NCBI GenBank assembly: GCA_965224595.1
Contig: OZ245058.1
Coordinates: 930,001-994,000, forward strand
Length of the DNA stretch: 64,000 bases
Source: Aliivibrio_A sp016764915
Lineage (GTDB): Bacteria; Pseudomonadota; Gammaproteobacteria; Enterobacterales; Vibrionaceae
Reading direction: 5' to 3'
Below, in pieces: positions 35,998 through 45,431 of this stretch. The stretch's first letter is position 1; the number at the start of each line of letters is the position of its first letter. The translations under genes and the position numbers were made by a program. The notes beneath the pieces were generated by a model. The model saw nothing but the letters and a program-made list of their open reading frames with translations. It searched no databases and had not been told where the DNA came from.

Positions 35998-36789
35998 TTA
36001 CTGGTCATCTTTGGACGATGGTTTGTTTTTCTTAAACAAGCTATCCATAAGATCCATTGGCATAGGGAACAGTATGGTGGAATTTTTCTCTCCAGCAATT
36101 TCAGTGAGTGTTTGTAGATAGCGCAATAAGATGGCGTTGGGTTCCAATGCCAACTTGCTTGCTGCTGCCACCAATTTTTCTGACGCTTCCAGCTCACCAG
36201 ATGCATGAATGATTTTAGCTCGACGCGTTCTTTCCGCTTCTGCTTGCCTGGCAATTGCTCTGATCATGGTCTCATTGATGTCGATGTGTTTAATCTCTAC
36301 ATTAGAGACTTTTATTCCCCAGCCGTCAGTTCTTGCATCTAATATAGCTTGGATATCAGTATTCAACATATCGCGATTGGTCAACATTTCATCAAGTTCA
36401 TGCTGACCTAAAACCGATCTAAGTGTGGTTTGTGCCAGTTGGGAGGTGGCTTGCAGATAATTTTCTACATTAATGATGGCTTTTTGAGGATCGACGACTC
36501 GAAAATAGATGACCGCATTGACCTTGACCGACACATTATCTCGACTGATCACATCTTGGCTTGGTACATCCATAACAACGGTTCGAAGATCAACCCGAAC
36601 CATCTGTTGAATCACGGGGATGATAACGATTAACCCAGGGCCTTTCACTTTTTCAAATCTGCCCAAGAAGAAGATCACGCCTCTTTCATATTCTCGCAAT
36701 ACATGAAATAGACTAAAAGCAATGAAGACAATCAAAACAACGAGAATGATGGGAGTGAGCATGCCACTACCTAATAATAACTCCATCAT
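35998..36789 (-). CDS. Slipin (SPFH/stomatin family) membrane protein
   Basis: Predicted membrane scaffold protein of the stomatin/prohibitin group. An N-terminal membrane helix (about 10-28) is followed by an SPFH domain (LREYERGVIFFLGRFEKVKGPGLIVIIPVIQ, with IKHIDINETMIRAIARQAEAERTRRAK). It follows the nfeD gene by five bases; NfeD-slipin pairs are a conserved operon in bacteria, where the NfeD protease cuts the slipin C-terminus. Role inferred: membrane microdomain or membrane stress. Confidence 0.93.
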   Translation of the reverse strand: MMELLLGSGMLTPIILVVLIVFIAFSLFHVLREYERGVIFFLGRFEKVKGPGLIVIIPVIQQMVRVDLRTVVMDVPSQDVISRDNVSVKVNAVIYFRVVDPQKAIINVENYLQATSQLAQTTLRSVLGQHELDEMLTNRDMLNTDIQAILDARTDGWGIKVSNVEIKHIDINETMIRAIARQAEAERTRRAKIIHASGELEASEKLVAAASKLALEPNAILLRYLQTLTEIAGEKNSTILFPMPMDLMDSLFKKNKPSSKDDQ

Positions 36790-36794
36790 GATTT

Positions 36795-38156
36795 TTACTC
36801 CTCAGATTTTTTTACAAATAAAGTCAGAGCATCGATGGCATAAATCACCACGGTGTCTCCCTTATGCAGTGGTTCACTGCTGGTAGAATCGTTGTAGACT
36901 GCGGCCCACCGTTCACCTCTTACATGCACAAAACCCTGATCCGAAAAAGAGGCCATTACTGTGGCTTCACTGCCAATCAGCGCATCTAACCCACTGACAA
37001 TACGTTTATTTTTTAACCTTAGTAACGTTCTTAAGACCAATATAATAAAAACGGCGGACATCAAAGTAATGCTGTAGACCAAGGTTAGCGAAATCGTAAA
37101 TTCAGGTAGGTCACTGTCAATCAAAAATACGGAACCGAGGGTAAAGGCGATCATACCGCCAATACCAAACAGACCAAAACTGGGCATTAATGATTCAGCA
37201 ACAAGAAGTGCCAAACCGACAAACAAAAGACCAAGGCCTACATAATTTACAGGTAGCAGTTGAAATGCGTATAAGGCTATCAATAGTGAGATAGCACCTG
37301 TTATTCCTGCAACACCAAAACCGGGGCTATAAAATTCAAGCAACAGTCCGTAAATACCAATCAGCATTAAAATATAAGCAATATTTGGATCCGTAATGGT
37401 GGCGATAAATTGGTTTCGCCAATCTGGAAGCCTTTGTTCTAATACCGACCCAGTTAGGTCCATAGTATACTGCTGCTTATTAACCTCCAGTATTTGACCA
37501 TCAGTCAGCTCGATCAGCGATTCTGGACTTTCTGCTATTAGATTTATTACATTCATCTTAAGTGCTTCTATCGAAGAGAGAGTTGCGGCCTCTATTACTG
37601 CTTTTTCAGCCCACTCGACGTTTCTTCCTCTTAGTTGTGCTAACGATCGTATGTACGCTATTGAGTCATTAAGAACCTTCTTTTCCATGGCGGTTGGCTC
37701 TTTCGATTGATCTTCTTGACCTTTACCTGCTTTTGGTGCACCACCAATCATGACCGGAGTGGCTGCCCCAAGAGTAGTTGCAGAGGACATGGCAGCAATA
37801 TGACAAGCATACAAAATATAAGTCCCTGCACTTGCAGCGCGAGCACCTTGCGGATAAACAAGACATAAAACGGGTATGTTTGACGCGAGAATATGTTGGT
37901 TGATGTCACGTAAGCTTGAGCTTAGTCCTCCAGGGGTATCAAGGGTAATAATGATTGCTGGAGAGTTCAGTTGCTGATTGGCACGAAGGATCTCTTTAGT
38001 CACATAATCACTCACAGCAGGACCAATAGCACCACTGATAGTTAATACTGGAACCGTCTTAGTTGCGAAAGACTTAGGTTCAACGCTTTCAGCAAAAGAC
38101 GGATTTAGTAACCCCAAGAGAGCACTTAGGATCATTACAACCACCCAACGAGACAT
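36795..38156 (-). CDS. NfeD family membrane serine protease
   Basis: Long-form NfeD: N-terminal signal-like segment, then a ClpP-fold serine protease domain (residues about 35-230; TLDTPGGLSSSLRDINQHIL, RAASAGTYILYACHIAAMSSATTLGAATPV with the catalytic Ser and the KVLND Lys region), then four or more membrane segments and a C-terminal OB-fold NfeD domain (GSEATVMASFSDQGFVHVRGERWAA). Length 453 fits. Forms an operon with the slipin downstream. Confidence 0.93.
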   Translation of the reverse strand: MSRWVVVMILSALLGLLNPSFAESVEPKSFATKTVPVLTISGAIGPAVSDYVTKEILRANQQLNSPAIIITLDTPGGLSSSLRDINQHILASNIPVLCLVYPQGARAASAGTYILYACHIAAMSSATTLGAATPVMIGGAPKAGKGQEDQSKEPTAMEKKVLNDSIAYIRSLAQLRGRNVEWAEKAVIEAATLSSIEALKMNVINLIAESPESLIELTDGQILEVNKQQYTMDLTGSVLEQRLPDWRNQFIATITDPNIAYILMLIGIYGLLLEFYSPGFGVAGITGAISLLIALYAFQLLPVNYVGLGLLFVGLALLVAESLMPSFGLFGIGGMIAFTLGSVFLIDSDLPEFTISLTLVYSITLMSAVFIILVLRTLLRLKNKRIVSGLDALIGSEATVMASFSDQGFVHVRGERWAAVYNDSTSSEPLHKGDTVVIYAIDALTLFVKKSEE

Positions 38157-38263
38157 CTGGTTTTTCCATAACGAGTAACTATAAAAGTGTAGTTTACAAT
38201 GACGATCTTGACTAACACAGTGGTAGACCTATCCTTTATTAGGATTAATTTATAAAGGCAGCA

Positions 38264-39322
38264 ATGATGAATGTTCCTACCATCGCTCAAAATGTCAGTG
38301 AGCTTATTGGCCACACAGATTTAGTCAGAATCAATAGTATCTCAGACATAACAGGTTGCGAGATTTTGCTAAAATGTGAGCAACAAAATCCTGGGGGGTC
38401 CATTAAAGATAGAGCGGCACTCCAACTCATCACCGATGCGATTGAAAGCGGTAAGCTCAAATCCGGGATGACGATTATTGAAGGGACCGCAGGTAACACC
38501 GGAATAGGATTAGGGTTGGTGGCTAAGTCCTTTGGTTATGACATGTTAGTGGTGATGCCAAAAGGACAAGCCCAAGAGAAAGAGCGAATGATCACCCTGT
38601 ATGGTGCGGAGTTAATGCTGGTTGATCCCTGTCCTTTTGCAAATTCTGAGCACTTTTATCATGTCGCAAAACGACTCGGATTAGAGCATGACAATTATTG
38701 GTGGGCAGATCAATTTGAAAATTTAAGTAACTACAAAGCACACTATTTACACACCGGTTCTGAAATATGGCAACAGACTAAAGGCAAAATTGATGCGTTG
38801 GTTTCTGTTGCTGGGACAGGGGGAACCATCGCTGGTAATTCTCGTTATTTGTCGGAGAAAAACCCGCAACTAAAAACGTGGTTAGTTGACCCGGATGGCT
38901 CTGGTATTTATGCTTATTTGAAAGACGGACACTATAAGTCGATGGGAAGTTCGATGACAGAAGGAATAGGTATAATGAGGTCGGTAGACAATTTTAAACA
39001 AGCAAAAATAGACCATGCAATAACACTACCAGACCAAGACTTGGTCACTATTTCACGTCATATTAGCAAGTATGACGGTATTCTATTGGGAAGCAGCTCT
39101 GCTTTAAACGTTGCTGGTGCATTCTATGCTGCAGCGAAAATGGGCCGTGGAAAAACCGTTGTGACATTTTGCTGTGATCTTGCTGAACGTTCATACTCTA
39201 AACTGTATAACCTTGATTTTCTGAATGAACGTAACTTGCATCTGGAGGGAGAAAGTTTGCAAGATATGTTTGCTCGATATCAAGCAGATAACCCTAATAA
39301 CGTCGTTAATGTTCGTCTTTGA
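38264..39322 (+). CDS. PLP-dependent cysteine synthase family protein
   Basis: Fold type II PLP enzyme related to cysteine synthase and cystathionine beta-synthase; 352 residues. The PLP lysine is in NPGGSIKDRAAL, the substrate loop is EGTAGNTGIGLGL, and the phosphate-binding loop VAGTGGTIAGNSRYL. The C-terminal extension (DLAERSYSKLYNLDFLNE) matches the longer cysM-like enzymes. It would form cysteine or cystathionine; specificity cannot be read. Starts at ATG 38264 or 38267 (AAAGG favours either). Convergent with metC. Confidence 0.9.
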   Translation: MMNVPTIAQNVSELIGHTDLVRINSISDITGCEILLKCEQQNPGGSIKDRAALQLITDAIESGKLKSGMTIIEGTAGNTGIGLGLVAKSFGYDMLVVMPKGQAQEKERMITLYGAELMLVDPCPFANSEHFYHVAKRLGLEHDNYWWADQFENLSNYKAHYLHTGSEIWQQTKGKIDALVSVAGTGGTIAGNSRYLSEKNPQLKTWLVDPDGSGIYAYLKDGHYKSMGSSMTEGIGIMRSVDNFKQAKIDHAITLPDQDLVTISRHISKYDGILLGSSSALNVAGAFYAAAKMGRGKTVVTFCCDLAERSYSKLYNLDFLNERNLHLEGESLQDMFARYQADNPNNVVNVRL

Positions 39323-39375
39323 AGCGAGCGATAATACCGTTGACTGTTATGTGAACGGTATTATTACCATTGTTA

Positions 39376-40581
39376 TTACTTGATATTCACGTGCTGAGAA
39401 TAACGCTCTAATCCCTGCTCTAAATCTGCAATTAACTCATCTACGTTCTCTAAACCGATATGAACGCGAATCAGTGTACCGCTAAAGTTGGGATTGGATA
39501 CGGTTCTTACACTGTTAAAACTGCTCGGCTCATTGGCCAGGATCAAACTTTCAAAACCGCCCCAAGAGAACCCCATGCTGAAGTGCTTCATACCATCTAG
39601 GAGTGCAGTTGTTGCCGAAGTATCACTCTGTTTAAGTACGAATGAAAACAGGCCATTACACCCTTTAAAATCGCGCTGATAAAATTCGTGACCGGGACAG
39701 CTTGGTAAGGCCGGGTGGCGAACATGATCAACGAGAGGGTGCTGTGCTAACCAGTGAGCGACTTTTAGACTGCTCTCTTGGTGTTGCTTTAAGCGAACGC
39801 CCATCGTGCGTAATCCGCGCATCGCAAGATAGACATCATCGGGAGAAACACACTGGCCCATCAGGTAACTCTGCTCTTGTAATTGATCCCAGCAGCGTTC
39901 ATTGGCAACGGCGGTTCCGAGCATCACATCTGAGTGACCGACAATGTATTTAGTTGCCGCTTGGATGGAGATATCGACATCAAAATCAAACGGTGAAAAG
40001 TTAACACCCGCCGCCCACGTATTGTCGAGCATCACTACAATGTCCTGCTCATGCGCAATGCGAGCTAGGGTAGGAACATCTTGTACTTCCATAGTAATTG
40101 AGCACGGTGATTCAGTGAAAAGAACGGTGGTATTGGGTTGAATAAGCTCTCTAATGCCTTCGCCGATGCTTGGGTCGTAATAGGTGGTTTCAACGCCCAT
40201 TTTTTTTAATATCACATCACAAAAATCACGAGTAGGTTCATAACATGCATCCACCATTAAAATATGATCGCCTGTTTTGACGAAAGAGAGAATCGCGTTA
40301 CTGATTGCTGCTGTTCCGCATGGGTAAAGTGCGCAACCTGCTCCGCCTTCAACCTCCACCATGGCATCTTGAAAAGCAAAATGAGTTTGGGTACCGCGAC
40401 GACCATAAAAAAGTGTTTTGCCTTTACGTTCAATGGCGGCGGCATTTTTCTCTTTAACACTATTAAACACGACGGTAGAAGCGCGTTGAACGGACGGGTT
40501 TACAACACCATTGGTCCATTTTTTGTCTCTGCCAGCGGTAACCAATGTGGTCTCTAACTGCTGTTTGGTGTTTTTACTCAT
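39376..40581 (-). CDS. metC: Cystathionine beta-lyase
   Basis: PLP enzyme splitting cystathionine into homocysteine, pyruvate and ammonia in methionine synthesis. Features: FYGRRGTQTHFAFQDAMVEVEGG, TESPCSITMEVQDVP, and the PLP lysine in QAATKYIVGHSDVMLGTA. The C-terminal FSMGFSWGGFESL supports MetC rather than MetB. I start at ATG 40581, with AGGG upstream; the codon before it is TTG. 402 residues at most. Confidence 0.94.
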   Translation of the reverse strand: MSKNTKQQLETTLVTAGRDKKWTNGVVNPSVQRASTVVFNSVKEKNAAAIERKGKTLFYGRRGTQTHFAFQDAMVEVEGGAGCALYPCGTAAISNAILSFVKTGDHILMVDACYEPTRDFCDVILKKMGVETTYYDPSIGEGIRELIQPNTTVLFTESPCSITMEVQDVPTLARIAHEQDIVVMLDNTWAAGVNFSPFDFDVDISIQAATKYIVGHSDVMLGTAVANERCWDQLQEQSYLMGQCVSPDDVYLAMRGLRTMGVRLKQHQESSLKVAHWLAQHPLVDHVRHPALPSCPGHEFYQRDFKGCNGLFSFVLKQSDTSATTALLDGMKHFSMGFSWGGFESLILANEPSSFNSVRTVSNPNFSGTLIRVHIGLENVDELIADLEQGLERYSQHVNIK

Positions 40582-40738
40582 CAATTCATCCCTATGATAT
40601 TTATAGTCTCTCTATATTCATATAAACCATGCGCTGAAGGCTAAGGCAAGACAGAATCGAAAAAAAACAGTAAATGCTGAATAAAAGAGGCTTTTAGTTG
40701 CTAGAATATCGGTAAATTATCCAATTAGGTTATGAATC

Positions 40739-41092
40739 ATGTTGAAAGAGCAGTTTGAAGAGTTAGTGCAGTCGTTAGTTAAGCTGGAAAATTTACCACA
40801 AGTATTAGACGCACTGAAAGCATCTGACGATCAAGAGATCGTTGATGCGGCTCAATCACTGGCTGGGCAGTTCAGCTTGGCAGAAGTGGAAGGAGAGAAG
40901 CGTATATATCACGTGACGACGCAACACTCAGAAGAGAATGGTTCGAGTGAAGAGTTTGCTGAGTGGATCATGAGTGAAGGCGATGATGTCATTAAATTTG
41001 TTGCTTGGTTTTTCTACGTTATGTTTGATATTAAAGATAAAGAGAGTTACATGGCGGCAGGCAAAACCTACAGCCAGCCTAAAAAGAAGTAA
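40739..41092 (+). CDS. Conserved hypothetical protein (117 aa)
   Basis: Function unknown. It has an acidic N-terminal helical part (LKEQFEELVQSLVKLENLPQVLDALK), a segment containing EEFAEWIMSEGDDVIKFVAWFFYVMFDIKDKES, and a basic C-terminus. No signal peptide; probably cytoplasmic. The AGG before the ATG is a modest RBS. A terminator follows. Similar short proteins exist in vibrios to my recollection, but I cannot name a family. Confidence 0.75.
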   Translation: MLKEQFEELVQSLVKLENLPQVLDALKASDDQEIVDAAQSLAGQFSLAEVEGEKRIYHVTTQHSEENGSSEEFAEWIMSEGDDVIKFVAWFFYVMFDIKDKESYMAAGKTYSQPKKK

Positions 41093-41104
41093 AAGAATGC
41101 AATC

Positions 41105-41132
41105 AGCCTAAGACATTGACTTAGGCTTTTTT
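41105..41132 (+). terminator. Intrinsic terminator
   Basis: AGCCTAAG (41105-41112) pairs with CTTAGGCT (41120-41127), followed by Ts. Ends the 117-residue gene and may also work for the convergent cardiolipin synthase gene that stops a few bases further on. Confidence 0.9.
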
Positions 41133-41138
41133 GTTGCT

Positions 41139-42596
41139 TTAAAGCAGTGGACTGAACATATAGAAAACCCGCTCAACAAACCGTTTCATAATCGAGCGTT
41201 TTTGCCACTCTTTGTAACAAACCAATGTAGATTGATTGATATAATCTTGCAGTACCCAGTTGAGCTCTTGAGTAAATTCCAGATCATCAATCGCCAGAGT
41301 AAGTTCAAAATTAAGCCACAAACTTCTCATGTCCAAATTAACCGTGCCAATCAAGCAAAATTGTTCATCAATAACCACTGATTTGGTGTGCAGTAATCCC
41401 CCTGTAAAACGATAAATATTCACACCCGCCTCAAGCAAATCACTAAAAAACGAGCGCGAAGCCCAATCGACCATGATGGAATCATTTTTAGCAGGAATGA
41501 TCAGATCAACCTTAATACCACGGTAAGCGGTCATTTTGATGGTTTGCAACAGGTGTTCGCTGGGCACAAAATAAGGAGTGGTAATACGAACACTCTTTTT
41601 CGCTTGATTAAATGCGGTGATAAGGGTCTGTTGAATGATATCTTCTGGCATCCCTGGTCCCGATGGAATGACCTGTACTGAGCTTAGTATTTCCTCAGAA
41701 TTATCAATCGTACAAAAAGGGAGTTGAGTGATGTTTCTATTACCAGTCTCCACTTCCCAGTCCCAAGAGTGGATGGTGTCTAAAACGGCGGCAGTTGGCC
41801 CGGTGATGCGAACCATCACATCCACCCATTCGCCAACGCCCGCACTCTGTTTGAAGTGTTTAGGATCGACTAGGTTCATCGATCCAGTGTAGGCAATGTC
41901 GTTATCAATAATGACTATTTTTCGATGTTGACGAAGATCCAATCTTCTGAAGAACATCCTAAAGGGGGATACCGCCAGCCCTTCAATTAATTCAACACCC
42001 GCTTTTCGTAACATATCAGGCCAATGGCTTTTGAAAAAACGCATACTGCCAGCGGAGTCCAGTTGTACTTTTACCTCGACACCTCGTTTTGCTGCTTTAA
42101 TCAGGGCTGTGCCTACCGAATCGGCTAAACCGCCCGGGTGCCAAATATAAAACTCCAAATGGACAAAGTGTTGCGCATTAGTAATATCGTCAACAATTGA
42201 GCGCAAAATCCCATGCGGTGAATTTTGCAACGAGAGGGTATCACCGCACAAGGCTGGAATATGTGAACGATTTAAACAGAGATCATGAATAGGGGTTAAG
42301 TGGGATGAGATGTGCTGAGGTTGATGCGCTGGGCAGTCATGCAGTCGATTAAACCAGGATTCATAAGGTTCAAACATCTTTTTGGCTCGGGCGGCTCTCT
42401 TTTTCCCTAAATTGAGTTCACCAAAAAGAAAATAGAAAACAACACCAACAATAGGAAGAATGTAGATGACCAATAACCAGGCCAAAGATACTCCAACCGC
42501 GCGACGCTTAAACACCACTCTTAAGGTAACACCCACGACCACTACCCAGTAGGCAAGCAGCGCTGCAAATGCAAAAGCTTGATAGAGTTTATCCAT
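41139..42596 (-). CDS. clsA: Cardiolipin synthase
   Basis: Inner-membrane phospholipase D-type enzyme making cardiolipin from two phosphatidylglycerols. Two N-terminal membrane helices (AFAFAALLAYWVVVVGVTL, LAWLLVIYILPIVGVVFYFLF) precede two HKD motifs: HRKIVIIDNDIAYTGSMN and HTKSVVIDEQFCLIGTVNLD. The match to E. coli ClsA is close along the whole length, including the RVFYMFSPLL end. I start at ATG 42596 (MDKLYQ), because the longer start adds a non-homologous 16-residue leader. Confidence 0.95.
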   Translation of the reverse strand: MDKLYQAFAFAALLAYWVVVVGVTLRVVFKRRAVGVSLAWLLVIYILPIVGVVFYFLFGELNLGKKRAARAKKMFEPYESWFNRLHDCPAHQPQHISSHLTPIHDLCLNRSHIPALCGDTLSLQNSPHGILRSIVDDITNAQHFVHLEFYIWHPGGLADSVGTALIKAAKRGVEVKVQLDSAGSMRFFKSHWPDMLRKAGVELIEGLAVSPFRMFFRRLDLRQHRKIVIIDNDIAYTGSMNLVDPKHFKQSAGVGEWVDVMVRITGPTAAVLDTIHSWDWEVETGNRNITQLPFCTIDNSEEILSSVQVIPSGPGMPEDIIQQTLITAFNQAKKSVRITTPYFVPSEHLLQTIKMTAYRGIKVDLIIPAKNDSIMVDWASRSFFSDLLEAGVNIYRFTGGLLHTKSVVIDEQFCLIGTVNLDMRSLWLNFELTLAIDDLEFTQELNWVLQDYINQSTLVCYKEWQKRSIMKRFVERVFYMFSPLL

Positions 42597-42965
42597 ATTG
42601 TGTATTGAGGACCTATTGGTGAGAAAGAAGTGATGACCAAGCAATAATATTATCTTTATTAGGCAGATTAGCTACTTTTATCGAGTATAAATAGTCAGTT
42701 GCCATCCGTAAACATTATGGAACTATTGGGCGCAAAGGACTTTATATGATTGCAGTAGTATTAATAAAATTTATTTATCATTTATTCCCCTCGTTATCAC
42801 GAAAAATATGAATTTAGATGTACATGTATTGATGTTTATTATTATCATCATGTTAATAAGTTGTTTCTTTAGGTGTTAAGCCATCGGGCATGAAGCGTAA
42901 TTTTTTATCTGTTTTTGATTTCATGTATTGGTTGGTTGTTAAAGAGTTTTAAAAGGATGATAGCT
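42597..42965. other. Intergenic region before the chemoreceptor
   Basis: About 370 AT-rich bases between divergent cls and the chemoreceptor gene. A 23-codon hydrophobic frame (42808-42879, starting MNLDVHVLMF) exists but has no RBS. No operator or RNA element recognised. Confidence 0.45.
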
Positions 42966-44627
42966 ATGCGGTTGAATTTTAAATTTAAAATGAATTTACA
43001 AAAAAAATTATACGCTTCTTTTTCTGTAATAATTGTTTTGATGAGTTTGACAGTATTAACTAGCTGGTGGATTTTGAATCAGACGTTGGTACTTGCAGAA
43101 AAAATTGAACATAAAAATGTGCCAAGTACCGTGTTGTATCTGAGCTTGATAGATAAACAAGGCGACATGATGCTCAACATCTACAAATTTCTATCCGGAG
43201 GTTTGGAAGAGGGGGGTGCAGAGCAAAAAGAGAACTTTCAACAAAACTATAAAGAGTTTACCGCTACTTTAGACGCGTTAATTCCGCTTGAGTCAGATAA
43301 CGCCGTCGACAAACAGCGTATGAATCTAATTAAAGCGACGGTTACTGAGTTTTATGACTTAGTCGATCTTGATGTATTTAGCTTGATTGAAGATGGAAAG
43401 TACTATGTAGATGATATTCCATATGCTTATGAGAGTCTGGAGTATATTGAAGAGAGTTTGCTCAACGTTTTAGAAAAAGAGTTAAATGAAGCGGCGGCCG
43501 AAGAAGTAGAAGGGGCAACATTAGCTTTAACACACCTGCACGACAAACTGACCATGTTGAAGAAAACCCTAATAGGTTTAACCATTGCGGCGTCAATTTT
43601 AAGCTTGTTGATTGCTTATCGTCTATCTAGCACCATCACTCGCCGAGTATCTGCAGTGGCTAACTTGGCAGAAAAAGTAGCCAGTGGCGATCTCTCATCT
43701 AAACCGATAGAAGATAAAAGCAGTGATGAATTGGCGGCACTTTCTGTGTCAATTAATACTATGCAGACGTCGTTGCAAACCTTATTGTCTTCCATTTCTG
43801 CGGTGAGTGATGAAGTGAAAGAAGTGACAGTAGAGTTGGATAATTCGACTGAAAAAATGCTGGAAGGGGCGCAGCAACAAGCGTCTAAAGCGAGCATGAT
43901 TGCTACAGCATCAGAAGAGTTAACGCTCACTATTAATGAAGTAGCGCAGCAGAGTGTTTTAACCTCAGATACCGCTCAGGAAGCAGGGAAATCTGCTCAA
44001 GAGGGCGGCATGGTAATCAATGAGATGGTGACCAGCACACAAGAAGTCTCTCAGCAAATGAACAGCATGTCCGATAACATGCAGAAGTTAGATCAACGCA
44101 GTGATGAAATTGGTAGTGTTATTAAAGTGATAGGCAGCATTGCAGACCAAACGAACCTGCTTGCTTTGAATGCAGCCATAGAAGCGGCAAGAGCTGGAGA
44201 GTATGGTCGAGGCTTTGCGGTTGTGGCGGATGAAGTGCGCGCACTGGCAGCAAGAACCAGTAATGCAACCAAAGAGGTGACGGATTTGGTTAACGCCATT
44301 CAAACCGGAACCTCAGATGTCATGGCCCAATCGCAAGCCAGTGCATCGTTAGTACAAGATGGCGTTTCATTAAGTGAGAATGCGGGTACTGCGCTGCAAG
44401 AGATTGTGTCAAGCTCAACCACCGTACAATCCATGATTCAGACTATTGCAACGGCGACCGAAGAGCAAACGGCTGTGACCAAAGAGATCGCCCAAGATAT
44501 CGCTATTATCAACGATATTGCAGCGCACTCAGTGACGTTAACGGAAGCCAGTTCAGATCGGATTCATGATCTCAGAGACAAAGTGACTCAGCTTGAAGCT
44601 CTGTTAGCCAAGTTTACTTTAGCCTAG
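42966..44627 (+). CDS. Methyl-accepting chemotaxis protein
   Basis: Membrane chemoreceptor: first membrane segment in residues about 15-37, a small helical periplasmic sensor region (about 40-190, acidic, with no clear Cache fold, resembling a four-helix bundle), second membrane segment (about 195-215), HAMP (RVSAVANLAEKVASGDLSSK) and a signalling domain with the hairpin tip IADQTNLLALNAAIEAARAGEYGRGFAVVADEVR that contacts CheA/CheW. Methylation-type Gln/Glu residues flank it. Ligand unknown. Start ATG 42966 with AAGGA eight bases upstream; earlier starts are a TTG or too near the RBS. Confidence 0.95.
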   Translation: MRLNFKFKMNLQKKLYASFSVIIVLMSLTVLTSWWILNQTLVLAEKIEHKNVPSTVLYLSLIDKQGDMMLNIYKFLSGGLEEGGAEQKENFQQNYKEFTATLDALIPLESDNAVDKQRMNLIKATVTEFYDLVDLDVFSLIEDGKYYVDDIPYAYESLEYIEESLLNVLEKELNEAAAEEVEGATLALTHLHDKLTMLKKTLIGLTIAASILSLLIAYRLSSTITRRVSAVANLAEKVASGDLSSKPIEDKSSDELAALSVSINTMQTSLQTLLSSISAVSDEVKEVTVELDNSTEKMLEGAQQQASKASMIATASEELTLTINEVAQQSVLTSDTAQEAGKSAQEGGMVINEMVTSTQEVSQQMNSMSDNMQKLDQRSDEIGSVIKVIGSIADQTNLLALNAAIEAARAGEYGRGFAVVADEVRALAARTSNATKEVTDLVNAIQTGTSDVMAQSQASASLVQDGVSLSENAGTALQEIVSSSTTVQSMIQTIATATEEQTAVTKEIAQDIAIINDIAAHSVTLTEASSDRIHDLRDKVTQLEALLAKFTLA

Positions 44628-44699
44628 AGAATTAAAGTCATCACCACTTCTGTTTTTGCCATAGAGTAGCTATACTCTGCGGAAAATACAGGAGCCTAC

Positions 44700-45395
44700 A
44701 TGTTTGACATCCTTCACCAAAATTCCGATTTTATCGTAATCAATAAACATCCTAATATCAGTGTGCATAAAGATGATGGAGATACCTCTCTGCTACTTGA
44801 GTTGGCAAAAGAGAGCGGCGATAAACAGCTCTACTTGGTCCATCGTTTGGATAAAATGACTTCTGGTATATTGTTGATTGCCCGTCACCAGTTGGCCGCC
44901 AGTGAGTTGTCTCAAGCGTTTGCTAATCGTACTGTGCAGAAGTTCTATCTTGCTATTGGTGTCAAAAAGCCAAAGAAAAAACAGGGTGCGGTTATTGGTG
45001 ACATGCAGCGCTCGCGTCGCGCTTCTTGGAAATTACTAAACAGTAAAGAGAATCCAGCCGTTACTCAGTTTTTCTCTCTTCCTGCGGGCACCTCAGCCGA
45101 TGATGGTAAAGCGCAACGACTTTTTTTATGCAAACCTCACACGGGTAAAACACATCAAATTCGAGTGGCATTAAAAAGTGTGGGTTCGGCAATTTTAGGC
45201 GACCCAATTTATGGTGATCAGAGTAAAGCCGACAGAGGATATTTACACGCTTATCAGATTTCATTTGAATATCAAGGAGAGAGGCATACTTTCCAATGCC
45301 TCCCTAAACATGGTACTCAATGGATGAGAGATGAGATACAACAGGCACTTGAGCTGTGGCATAAACCAGCAACACTGTCTTGGCCAGCCCTTTAA
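44700..45395 (+). CDS. RluA-family pseudouridine synthase (TIGR01621-type)
   Basis: Converts uridine to pseudouridine in RNA. The catalytic Asp motif is HRLDKMTSGILLIAR; DFIVINKHPNISVHKDDGD is the family N-terminal segment and HTGKTHQIRVALKSVG the C-terminal one. At 231 residues it lacks an S4 domain. The RNA target cannot be identified by sequence. RBS AGGAG. The methyltransferase gene follows after 36 bases. Confidence 0.9.
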   Translation: MFDILHQNSDFIVINKHPNISVHKDDGDTSLLLELAKESGDKQLYLVHRLDKMTSGILLIARHQLAASELSQAFANRTVQKFYLAIGVKKPKKKQGAVIGDMQRSRRASWKLLNSKENPAVTQFFSLPAGTSADDGKAQRLFLCKPHTGKTHQIRVALKSVGSAILGDPIYGDQSKADRGYLHAYQISFEYQGERHTFQCLPKHGTQWMRDEIQQALELWHKPATLSWPAL

Positions 45396-45431
45396 TCTTA
45401 TATTGTTAACCGATAGAGAATACAGAAACCG

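Noticed and set aside
42808..42879. 23-codon hydrophobic peptide
   Set aside because: No RBS and in AT-rich DNA, so likely chance.
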